Both the position numbers and the translations under genes were made by a program. Below, piece by piece: positions 16,533-23,841 of a stretch of DNA of 64,000 nt; the stretch's first letter is position 1, and each line of letters begins with the position of its first letter. The stretch lies in assembly GCA_965263225.1 (NCBI GenBank), contig CBDHHG010000033.1:124001-188000 (forward strand), read 5' to 3'. The notes beneath the pieces are model-generated. The model had not been told where the DNA came from and made no database searches. It saw only the letters and a program-made list of their open reading frames with translations. Source of the stretch: DT-111 sp965263225. GTDB taxonomy: Bacteria > Bacteroidota > Bacteroidia > Chitinophagales > Saprospiraceae.

Positions 16533-18126
16533 GTGATAATTGAATTTGTTGTAAGAAAAAATTAACAGAATCAAATAAACTATAGAATTCAAAAGATGAA
16601 TGAACATGGTGTGCCGGAGCTTCACCAGTTAAAAAAGTGTGCTTTTCAAAATCTGAAATCCAATAAGCAGACTTTTCACGAAACCACGACAATAGACTAC
16701 TGTTATGAACAAGCGCAGCGGCTCCCATATACGACGCGTGCGCCTTCGTATCAGTTAAAGCGAAATAAGCCTCTTTGCAAAGCCTCTTAATAGCCATCTT
16801 GGCGACCTTAGAACCGTCAGAGACTTTATCCGCAGCTTTTTCAAAGACCCTAACCGCTAAGTTTCGCAAACAGTCCCAAACAGGTATTTTATCCCATCTT
16901 GACTTGTTCTTGTCTAAACCTTTTTCTACGAATTCAGCAAAACCTTTCTGATGTACGGCCTGAGAAAATAACGAACCCAAAGAGTAAGGATTATCCAAAT
17001 CCCGCAAAGTAAAATCAATGGCAAACTCACGAAAGTAAGCACTGTTAAACTGCATTTCAGCACGGTAAACCTGATCATGTAAACCATTATCATGAAACAT
17101 TTGCGTTATATAATCCTTATGTCCTTTTTGCTCTAACTCAAGAGTTTTGTCATAAACACGAAGCATCCTACTTGATGACCTGGAACCTATGTAAAAAGAA
17201 CTCCACTTTTTAGACCCACGATCAAACCCTTCCGCTTTGAACCTAGCAGACCCCAACCTTTCTATAAGACCATAATTGTAAGCAGTCCCAATACTACCGA
17301 AATCGTTTTCACCATCTATCGCAATATCAACCCTCGTGAAGTTCAAAAAATCCGCGAGAGTGCACCCCATTAATTCCTCAATAATACCTGATATAGATAC
17401 CCCTTTCTTGTAAAACCATTCGTTTTTGATGGTAACCTGACAAGTGTTAATATGAGTCTTTTTGTTACCATCAAAACACATTTCAGCCCAGTGTTCACCA
17501 TTGTAAAATACAGAAGCTACGCCCCTGTAGTGCTTAGTACCATACCCCTTGTAGGCAAACCGAAAGGGACCAACACTATAGAGGTCGTCTTCATTGAAAT
17601 CAGATAACAGCAAATCCCACTTTAAACGAAAACTAAGCCAATCTAAACCAATAATAGACGGATTGACAGGTACACCGTCATCCGTTGTATTTTTAGCGTG
17701 CGTTCTACTTAATGCACGCTTATCCGACTTGCGACCTAGCATCACATCATCTTCAATAACATCTGAAGCATTACCCCCTACCCCATCAATAGCGACAATA
17801 GGTTTTTTTAAGGAATCCGCCATACCGTAGCAGTTTTTATCAAACCCCGCCAAATCATCCACAACAATAGGTGTAAACGTATTGTTACTTCCGGAATTAG
17901 ATTCTGTTAAATCATTCGTGACAACATCAACAAAATCAATCTTAAAGATGCTTTTAAATAGTGAAGATCCCCGCAGAAAGGCGGTAATTGGAGGAATAAA
18001 AAAGCCCTCGCCGAGTGAGAAAGACGAGGGTACAGTACAACCCCAAGAGCCGTTTTTCTCCAAACAGCCCAAAATATTTTTATCCGCGCAGAGTTGCGCA
18101 GAAACTAAATTTACATTAGTTTGCAT
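16468..18126 (-). CDS. Rolling-circle replication initiator (Rep_trans family)
   Basis: Nicks the origin to start rolling-circle replication. The core from about residue 159 shows the Rep_trans pattern (PF02486, shared by pT181 RepC, NicK and phage RstA-type proteins): IGLDWLSFRL, then TRVDIAID at 264-271, YIGSRSSSRMLRVYDK at 312-327 and YRAEMQF at 354-360. The open frame starts at 18126, giving 552 aa with a 158-residue extension that is unusual. A terminator-like hairpin lies inside that extension (17998-18030), so the true start may be the ATG at 17823 (451 aa) or 17742 (424 aa). The end overlaps the HTH gene. This is the clearest marker that the element replicates as a circle. Confidence 0.83.
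   Translation of the reverse strand: MQTNVNLVSAQLCADKNILGCLEKNGSWGCTVPSSFSLGEGFFIPPITAFLRGSSLFKSIFKIDFVDVVTNDLTESNSGSNNTFTPIVVDDLAGFDKNCYGMADSLKKPIVAIDGVGGNASDVIEDDVMLGRKSDKRALSRTHAKNTTDDGVPVNPSIIGLDWLSFRLKWDLLLSDFNEDDLYSVGPFRFAYKGYGTKHYRGVASVFYNGEHWAEMCFDGNKKTHINTCQVTIKNEWFYKKGVSISGIIEELMGCTLADFLNFTRVDIAIDGENDFGSIGTAYNYGLIERLGSARFKAEGFDRGSKKWSSFYIGSRSSSRMLRVYDKTLELEQKGHKDYITQMFHDNGLHDQVYRAEMQFNSAYFREFAIDFTLRDLDNPYSLGSLFSQAVHQKGFAEFVEKGLDKNKSRWDKIPVWDCLRNLAVRVFEKAADKVSDGSKVAKMAIKRLCKEAYFALTDTKAHASYMGAAALVHNSSLLSWFREKSAYWISDFEKHTFLTGEAPAHHVHSSFEFYSLFDSVNFFLQQIQLSHEVSNENCSTVRDIFKARFGQ
17998..18030 (-). terminator. Terminator-like hairpin inside the rep reading frame
   Basis: On the minus strand CCCTCG (18030-18025) pairs with CGAGGG (18010-18005), followed by C and a run of six T residues (17998-18003). 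This is a well-formed intrinsic terminator between the first gene of the element and the conserved part of rep. It could act as an attenuator limiting rep expression, or show that the real rep start is downstream. Confidence 0.55.
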
Positions 18127-18141
18127 TTCAAGTTTGTATTT

Positions 18142-18193
18142 AAGCCTTCATGTCCTGCAAGAATAGCCGTTCTATAGGACTGAAGGCTTTTTT
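18142..18193. other. Large stem-loop upstream of rep, candidate double-strand origin
   Basis: AAGCCTTCA-T-GTCCT (18142-18156) pairs with AGGACTGAAGGCTT (18176-18189), giving 14 pairs with one bulged T around a 19-base loop that contains AATAGCCG. The nick region of pT181-type origins, initiated by Rep_trans proteins, reads CTCT^AATAGCCGG in the loop of a stem (from memory). A run of six T follows on the plus strand, so a plus-strand terminator is the alternative, but no plus-strand gene exists in the element. The 5' half contains the repeat shared with 14280-14296. Confidence 0.55.
18152..18168. repeat. 17-nt repeat, copy 1 (matches 14280-14296)
   Basis: GTCCTGCAAGAATAGCC covers the last five bases of the left stem arm and the first twelve bases of the loop in the stem-loop upstream of rep. 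The second copy is 3.9 kb away inside the 44-aa gene. See the stem-loop entry for the likely meaning. Confidence 0.65.
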
Positions 18194-18213
18194 AATTAAT
18201 AGAAACAGGAAAA

Positions 18214-18528
18214 CTACTCAGGCAACCAATTAGCCGTATTAATTACCTTTTCAATTTCCCATTGCTTATAAAGCCGATTTAATCTAAACCGAATCCATGT
18301 TCGGCCTCTAGTGTCCGCTATAGCATATTCTTTTACGACAATAATATGATTATAAAGACCAATTGGTAAGAGACGCAAATCCTGCGTCCTAAGATAGACC
18401 TTCAAAAAAGCTCTTAAGTCCTGTGCATGAACTTTATGCAAGAACTCAGTGAAGCCATCGCCTTTTTTAATCGTAATGTCGTAATAGAAAAATTTGCTAT
18501 ACTTTTTATCGGTTTTCGGGCGCGGCAT
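18214..18528 (-). CDS. First phage gene, hypothetical basic protein (104 aa)
   Basis: The protein begins MPRPKTDKKYSKFFYYDITI and is basic, with no membrane segment or recognised family. It is the first gene of the element, expressed from a promoter whose -7 box ends only 4 bases before the ATG, so the mRNA may be nearly leaderless. An early regulatory or replication-accessory role is plausible by position only. In the sequence GFTEFLHKVHAQDLRAFLKV a helical stretch is likely. Confidence 0.6.
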   Translation of the reverse strand: MPRPKTDKKYSKFFYYDITIKKGDGFTEFLHKVHAQDLRAFLKVYLRTQDLRLLPIGLYNHIIVVKEYAIADTRGRTWIRFRLNRLYKQWEIEKVINTANWLPE

Positions 18529-18532
18529 TAGC

Positions 18533-18563
18533 CAAATTTAGTTACTTTATTTCAATTTTACAA
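18533..18563 (-). promoter_or_regulatory. Bacteroidota-type promoter of the phage early operon
   Basis: On the minus strand TTG (18563-18561), a 20-base spacer and TAAATTTG (18540-18533) match the Bacteroidota -33 TTG and -7 TAnnTTTG boxes. The -7 box is 4 bases from the ATG of the first gene. The promoter lies just inside the right dif-like site. Confidence 0.6.
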
Positions 18564-18575
18564 CAGTATAAATGC

Positions 18576-18603
18576 GTTCAACGTATGATTAATTATGAGC
18601 TAC
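18576..18603. repeat. Right dif-like attachment site of the integrated element
   Basis: The site reads GTTCAACGTAT, GATTAA, TTATGAGCTAC. The centre and the following TTAT are identical to the left site. The outer (host-side) arm TTATGAGCTAC matches the XerC arm of E. coli dif in this orientation (TTATGCGCACC) at 8 of 11 bases, while the inner arm is more diverged, as expected for a phage attP arm. Confidence 0.7.
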
Positions 18604-18975
18604 ACATTTATCGTAACTTAACATCCAATAACTGCATAGTTCAGTCCAACTGGAACAAGCTTGTAGAGAATAATCCAAGGATGATAATCCTCTTTGACTA
18701 GTTACACTATCCAAACGGCTTTTCTTCATTAAAGTCCCCTTTAGGCCAATCTATGCCCAATGCCTCGGGAGGTCCATTACCCTGCTCAAAAAAAATTTAC
18801 TTATTCAATTTTGCTCTATCTCAATGCTTCCTTTGCTAAAATGAGTGTTTGTCCTGATAAAATCTCTAGGAATACAACAAATACGACACAACCAACTGTT
18901 TAACAATTAGTTACAAACTATTCCGTCTTGAACTAATTTGGTAGCAGTAGGGTTAGTTACACAAAAGTCATCCTC
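18604..18975. other. Host intergenic region right of the element
   Basis: No complete gene. On the minus strand about 18709-18800 a short open stretch ends in coding-like residues (EQGNGPPEALGIDWPKGDFN) and a stop, probably the tail of a decayed gene. The rest is AT-rich and would hold the promoter of the CotH-like gene. Confidence 0.35.
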
Positions 18976-19995
18976 ATGCTAACTCTCTCGAAAATTAAAA
19001 ACCTCTACCCTATTTTACTGAGCCTACTCTCGCTCTTGAATCCTGCTACAGCTCAACAGAATTCCATTTTTGATATCATTAATTACCAAGAAGTTATAAA
19101 GATCAACTTAAGCTTTGATCTAAGCAGTTTACAGGAGAATCGGAGGAATAAGGATGCCTATCCTGGCTTGCTTACCTTCACTGATCAAACCGGGCAGCCT
19201 CAAAGCTGGCAAGTGAATCTGAGTCTTCGAGGAAAATTCCGAAGACAGCGTTGCCAGGAAATGCCTCCTTTAACTATTGATTTCAGTAAGAAAGACTTAG
19301 CAAAAGCAGGTCTGGCGTCTTTTGATGATTTGAAGCTCGTAACATATTGTATGGACAATGATCAAATGGCTCGTGAAGCACTGATCCGCGAATACATCAC
19401 GTATAAGCTCTATAATCAATTGACAACCATCAGTTTTCGAGTTCAGCTGGTCAAAATGACGATTGAGGATACTCGATCAGGAAAAAAAATCACTCAGATG
19501 GCTTTCTTAATCGAAGATACGGCTCAGCTACGAGCTAGAATTGGAGCGACCAAAGCCAAAGGTATTCGAGTGCTGAACAAGATGGAGTTCCAGCCCCAGT
19601 CTTTGCGTCTAACCTCCTTGTTTCAATACATGATTGGAAACCAAGATTGGGGGCTAACCATCTCAAAGAACATCAAGTATATGATGCGAGGAGATAAGGT
19701 CATCGTGGTTCCCTATGATTTTGATTTCTCGGCTTTAGTAGCTGCATCCTATGCCATGCCCCCAAAAGAAAGCCTAGAAAATCCCCTTACCTATGGGCGG
19801 GCCTATCTAGGCTTTCAGGAAGAGGTAGAAGATCTACGCACCATCTTTAAGGAGATGCTCGAAAAAAGAAAAGAGTTACTGCAAGTGATTCGGAAATGTA
19901 GGTATTTAAGAGCTAGTGCAAAAAAAGAGATGGAAGCCTACATTAACTTCTTTTTTGAGCATTACCAAGACCTGGACTTTAGCAAGACTCTCTAA
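18976..19995 (+). CDS. Exported protein, possibly CotH-like (339 aa)
   Basis: A signal peptide (residues 1-26, ending ATAQQ) is followed by a domain with the features of CotH-type proteins: an N-terminal beta region with NLSLRGKFRRQRCQEMPPLTIDFSK, a middle IREYITYKLYNQL helix, and MIGNQDWGLTISKNIKY followed by VVPYDFDFSALV. CotH kinases have an 'N.DW...N..' motif and a later 'PyDfD' metal-binding motif, which fits. The match is by motif only, and the protein could be a different family with a similar fold. It faces the TPR gene 20108-22675 convergently. Confidence 0.55.
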   Translation: MLTLSKIKNLYPILLSLLSLLNPATAQQNSIFDIINYQEVIKINLSFDLSSLQENRRNKDAYPGLLTFTDQTGQPQSWQVNLSLRGKFRRQRCQEMPPLTIDFSKKDLAKAGLASFDDLKLVTYCMDNDQMAREALIREYITYKLYNQLTTISFRVQLVKMTIEDTRSGKKITQMAFLIEDTAQLRARIGATKAKGIRVLNKMEFQPQSLRLTSLFQYMIGNQDWGLTISKNIKYMMRGDKVIVVPYDFDFSALVAASYAMPPKESLENPLTYGRAYLGFQEEVEDLRTIFKEMLEKRKELLQVIRKCRYLRASAKKEMEAYINFFFEHYQDLDFSKTL

Positions 19996-20107
19996 CTTAG
20001 GCCGTTCGAAGGAGAAGAGAGGGGTATGGGCGAAGTGAACCCCTACCCTATTGCGCAATGACCTTATATGGCTTACTAGTAAGAAATCAGCACCCTCACA
20101 GGATCTA

Positions 20108-22675
20108 TCATTCTCCGGCCAAAATAGTCTTAGCTTCAGCCAGCTGCGGATGTGTAATCCCTTTTGATTCTAATTTCCTTAAATCAAATTGTAAGGATGC
20201 TCCCCAACTTAGAAATTTACTTTTCCGCTTATCTCGACAAGCTTGTAGTAATGGCAAGGCTTCCTGGAAACGATTTTGAAATAGTAAAGCTACCGCTAAA
20301 GGTGCTTGTGCATCACATAACTCTGGTGTAAGTCCTAAGCCTTTTTTGGCATGATTCTCCGCTGTCTGAAAATCTTCGACAAATAAATGGAGTCTAGCCA
20401 AATGGCCATAGGTGGTGGCTAGCCTTTTGGTAATTCTTGGATTATCGGAATGTATTTGGTGTGCCGCCTGCCAGTGCTTTAGAAGTTCCCGTTGTGGTTC
20501 TATTCTATCCCCTTCCTCTTTTTCGTTCTGAACAGCTCGTGCTAAAACTTGCGACTTTCGCTCCCAGTTGGCTAAATCTGGGTCTGCTTGCTCAATTCCT
20601 ATACTTTTGATGACTAAAGAAGAGATTTTCTTTGCCAAAGGCTGATCCGTATAGCGATCGCTAATCTGTAGGGCCTCCCGGAATAAGACTATAGCTGCCA
20701 CAGAGTCCCTATTTTCCAATAAAAAAGAGGCCAAAACAACAGCAGATTGCCCCACTTCAAGCGCATATTTCTCGGTTTCTTTTTCAGCTAGTAATCTCCT
20801 AGTATCCAATGCTTTGCGATACCATATCTCAGCTTTTATCTTATCTCTTACGCCATGATCATAAACCGCCCCTAAGGCGTTGGCTACCTTGGCCACCTCA
20901 GCTGAATATAAGGCTGGCTCCTTGGCAGCCAATGGTTCCCAAACTTGTAGTGCCCGTAAATAGGTTGCTTCAGCTTCTTCCCACTTTTGCATTTGATAAA
21001 AGAGATGACCTTGACTGATAAGGATGGTTCCCAAATCTACTTGATAAGCAACTGGGTTCTTCAGACTAAGCTGCTCTCTAATAGTCAACACCTCTTGAAA
21101 GGCTTGCTCTGCTTCCATAAACTTTCCCAACTGTACAAATAAGTATCCGAGACTCTGCTGGGTAGTAGCTAGCAACGGCTCATACACGACTGGAGCACCC
21201 TCAGCTAAGCGTCGACGTCTTTCCAGCGCAGTCGATAGAAAATGCTGTGCTTCCTTAAATTTTTGCTGGGCAATGCCTAAGGTTCCTAAGTTATGTTCAA
21301 TCGCTGCTAAATCTCCTTCGTAGGCTAAGGGATTATCCTTACTCAGTTCCTGGCGAATGGAAAGACACTCTAGATAAAGTGCCTCGGCCTTGTTCAGTTT
21401 CTTCTGTTTACGATACAGTGTACCTAGATTACTTTGACTAGTGGCAAGGGCCGCTCGATAGGTATTTGGATCATTCTGGCTCAAGGCTTGCCTAATCTCT
21501 ATGGCTTGTAGAAATAGCGGCTCAGCCTTCTCATTCTGTCGAAGTTGACTGTATAGTATTCCCAGGTTTTCCAAGGTAATGGCCAAATCTGCTTGGTACG
21601 TTAGCGGCCCTTTTTCCGCCAACTTCTTTCGAATTAGGAGTGCCTCGGTATAAACGGCTTCGGCTTGGACCAACTTACTTTGAGCCCGATAAACATTCCC
21701 CAGATTGTTTTTTAGGACTGCCAGGTCAAAATAATGATACTGAGATAAAGTATCCCCGATGTTTTTTCGATCTCCGATGAGCGCTAGATAGGTTTTTTCA
21801 GCTTTAGCAAGCTCATTTTTTTCCTGATAAATAACTGCTAAATTGCTCTGTACAAACAAGACATCCAGAGAATCCCCTTTTGCCCAAAACACCTCTCTTG
21901 CTCCACGGTACTGCTTTATGGCATCTTCAAGCAACTTGTGATGCTGCAAGAATAGTGCATACTGAAATTGATTCTCTCCTCCCCTATCACAAGCCAGAGA
22001 TCGTTCAAAATAATGTCGAGTGGAATCCAGCCAATGTGTGAGTTCACGACGAGTCTTGGTAATCTCGGCTTTAATGAGCCATTCTACTGACTTTATCTCC
22101 AAGAGACTATCTACTGCTGACAGCTCTTTTTGCAAATCCTTCTTCTTCCTAAGTAAACCATCGGTCTCCTGCCCCATTTGTGTCCTTTGCAATAGGGCAT
22201 CAGCAGCACTGAAATTGCCGTTCTGAAACAAGGCTCTTGCTTCCCGCAAACGCTCAGATATGACCGGTATCTTATCAAAGGTTTTGGCCAAGCGAATCAC
22301 GTCTTCCTTGAAGCGATTAAGGCGCTGCCGAGCATTTTCGTATTCAGCAGCCCGTTCATCCCGATCACGGCGGATGTAGGCTTCCAAAGAGGAATTATCT
22401 GCCGATATCGCTTCATTCAGGGCTTTATTCTTATCTGCCAGGATCTGCCTCAAGGATTCTACCTCAGCTTGTAGATAGGTGAATTCTTGTGATTTGGGTA
22501 GTACATTCTGCGTAATATGTTGCGTGATTTTGACATCATTTCCCGTTCCAGTAATGATGTTGCCCACCTTGGCCTGGTCTTGGATAGTCACGCGGGCACC
22601 TTCCATTTGTACATTCTGTGCCAAGAGCTTTCCGGTGAGAAGAAAGACTAGTATCAGGAGAGATTGAGTTTTCAT
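20108..22675 (-). CDS. Exported tetratricopeptide-repeat protein (855 aa)
   Basis: After a signal peptide (MKTQSLLILVFLLTGKLLAQ) comes a short beta region (MEGARVTIQDQAKVGNIITGTGNDVKI), a coiled coil (about residues 60-130) and at least ten TPR units of the kinesin-light-chain sort, for example 'YQADLAITLENLGILYSQLRQNEKAEPLFLQAIEIR'-like modules. No catalytic domain is visible, and there is no CHAT or kinase domain at the end. The early glycine/asparagine region resembles the effector-adaptor style of some Bacteroidota TPR proteins. It is likely a periplasmic scaffold, partner unknown. Confidence 0.8.
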   Translation of the reverse strand: MKTQSLLILVFLLTGKLLAQNVQMEGARVTIQDQAKVGNIITGTGNDVKITQHITQNVLPKSQEFTYLQAEVESLRQILADKNKALNEAISADNSSLEAYIRRDRDERAAEYENARQRLNRFKEDVIRLAKTFDKIPVISERLREARALFQNGNFSAADALLQRTQMGQETDGLLRKKKDLQKELSAVDSLLEIKSVEWLIKAEITKTRRELTHWLDSTRHYFERSLACDRGGENQFQYALFLQHHKLLEDAIKQYRGAREVFWAKGDSLDVLFVQSNLAVIYQEKNELAKAEKTYLALIGDRKNIGDTLSQYHYFDLAVLKNNLGNVYRAQSKLVQAEAVYTEALLIRKKLAEKGPLTYQADLAITLENLGILYSQLRQNEKAEPLFLQAIEIRQALSQNDPNTYRAALATSQSNLGTLYRKQKKLNKAEALYLECLSIRQELSKDNPLAYEGDLAAIEHNLGTLGIAQQKFKEAQHFLSTALERRRRLAEGAPVVYEPLLATTQQSLGYLFVQLGKFMEAEQAFQEVLTIREQLSLKNPVAYQVDLGTILISQGHLFYQMQKWEEAEATYLRALQVWEPLAAKEPALYSAEVAKVANALGAVYDHGVRDKIKAEIWYRKALDTRRLLAEKETEKYALEVGQSAVVLASFLLENRDSVAAIVLFREALQISDRYTDQPLAKKISSLVIKSIGIEQADPDLANWERKSQVLARAVQNEKEEGDRIEPQRELLKHWQAAHQIHSDNPRITKRLATTYGHLARLHLFVEDFQTAENHAKKGLGLTPELCDAQAPLAVALLFQNRFQEALPLLQACRDKRKSKFLSWGASLQFDLRKLESKGITHPQLAEAKTILAGE

Positions 22676-22823
22676 ACCTCAAAATCTACTTTTTATCGGA
22701 TTTCAATACCATTAAGAACTTCCATTTTCGCCAATTTCTAACTTTTTATAAATGATATCAGGCTTTTACAGGTCAGATTCTTCATCCGCCTACACAGTTG
22801 GAAATAGATGTGAGTTAGATAAA

Positions 22824-23840
22824 TCAAGATTTGTCTTTCCCCAGGGATGATAGTGTGAAAATGAAAGTAGTGCCTGCTCCAGGTTCGGATTCAAAACGAA
22901 TTCGCCCCTGATGCAGCTTTACGACCTTATGGCAAACAGCAAGTCCTATGCCTAAACCAGGGACTTTCTTGCTACTCAAACGCTGAAATGGGAGGAAGAC
23001 TTTTTCCTGAAATTCTTCACTCATGCCCACCCCGTTGTCAGTCAAACGAAACTCCCATTCTTGCATATCCTCAAAGTGTTGACAGCTGATTTTGATCAGG
23101 GGCTTTGATGTCCCTCTGAATTTGATAGCATTATCAATTAGGTTTTGGAAGAGTTGAATGAGACCTACTTTATTACCATAAATATTGGGGAGTTGATCAC
23201 TGATGAACTGCACCTCATGTTTCTCGATATCCGCTTGGAGATGTAATTTAATGCTATCCAATATTTTATTGAGATCTACACATTCAGCCAATTCGGCATC
23301 GTTATCAATTTGCGCATATTGTAGTAGGCCCTTGATCACATCACTCATTTGGTTGACTCCGGATACAATGAACCGAATAAACTCTTGTCCCTCCTTGTCC
23401 AGTTCCTTATAGTGCCTTCTTTCCAACAGCTGAGCAAAACTGGCGATGGTCCGTAGGGGACTCTTCAGATCATGTGAAGCGATGTAGGAAAATTGTTCAA
23501 GTTCTTTATAGGATTGCTCTAGTTTTTCCAGATTTTGCTGAAGGACCTTGGCATTCTCTTCGATTATCTGTTTTTGCAATTGTAGCTCTTTCCGCTGCGC
23601 AGAAAGCTTCTCATTGGCCTGTTCGACTTCCAGGTGCTTTTTCTCCAGGTCCTCTATGGTCGCTTCGAGAATGTTGACCGCGATAGATTTATCCTTGAGT
23701 ATTCGCTTCAGCTTAAAGTCATAGGTATCCTGCTCCTTCCGCAAACGAGAAAGATCCTCCAGCAACAGCTCTTTCTCTGATTCGCTAATCGAACTTAAGT
23801 TTTGGATGTTGCGCCATATTTTCTCCAGAGAATCGGTCAT
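22824..23840 (-). CDS. Soluble sensor histidine kinase paired with a FIST protein
   Basis: The 338-aa protein has a long N-terminal coiled coil (about residues 20-115), a HisKA domain with the phospho-acceptor in SYIASHDLKSPLRTI, and a HATPase domain with NLIDNAIKF (N box), DNGVGM (G1) and GLGIGLAVCHKVVKLHQG (G2). It has no membrane segment or own sensor domain. It starts one base after the stop of the FIST gene, so the FIST protein almost surely provides the sensing part. No response regulator gene is next to it. Confidence 0.88.
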   Translation of the reverse strand: MTDSLEKIWRNIQNLSSISESEKELLLEDLSRLRKEQDTYDFKLKRILKDKSIAVNILEATIEDLEKKHLEVEQANEKLSAQRKELQLQKQIIEENAKVLQQNLEKLEQSYKELEQFSYIASHDLKSPLRTIASFAQLLERRHYKELDKEGQEFIRFIVSGVNQMSDVIKGLLQYAQIDNDAELAECVDLNKILDSIKLHLQADIEKHEVQFISDQLPNIYGNKVGLIQLFQNLIDNAIKFRGTSKPLIKISCQHFEDMQEWEFRLTDNGVGMSEEFQEKVFLPFQRLSSKKVPGLGIGLAVCHKVVKLHQGRIRFESEPGAGTTFIFTLSSLGKDKS

Positions 23841-23841
23841 C

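Larger units (their letters stand above)
12066..18603 (-). mobile_element. Xer-integrated prophage of a small ssDNA, non-tailed phage (about 6.5 kb)
   Basis: Everything between the two dif-like sites is on the minus strand, tightly packed and unlike the host genes around it. It contains a Rep_trans initiator, an HTH protein, a capsid candidate, at least five small membrane proteins, an M15 peptidase with a membrane anchor and a second beta-rich protein. There is no integrase, tail, terminase or packaging ATPase gene, which argues against a tailed phage or plasmid. The size fits small ssDNA phages of Bacteroidota. A Zot-like gene and large Microviridae capsid gene are both missing. Circular excision between the core bases would give about 6.51 kb. 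Confidence 0.78.

Noticed and set aside
16284..16625. 113-aa form of the phage HTH protein with a membrane segment
   Set aside because: The extra N-terminal residues overlap further into rep and look like chance translation. The ATG at 16532 gives a compact HTH protein.
17594..18166. Plus-strand frames over the rep 5' region
   Set aside because: They are short, lack motifs and run antisense to the Rep frame. They are shadows of it.
18142..18193. The large phage stem-loop as a simple plus-strand terminator
   Set aside because: It has a T-run on the plus strand, but no plus-strand gene exists in the element to be terminated. Its loop and the repeated 17-mer make an origin more likely, though this is not proven.
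12066..18603. The element as an inovirus or a Microviridae prophage
   Set aside because: There is no Zot-type morphogenesis ATPase or short coat-protein series of the inovirus kind, and no capsid gene of about 500 codons or more as in Microviridae. The M15 peptidase and beta-rich 250-290 aa proteins fit neither.
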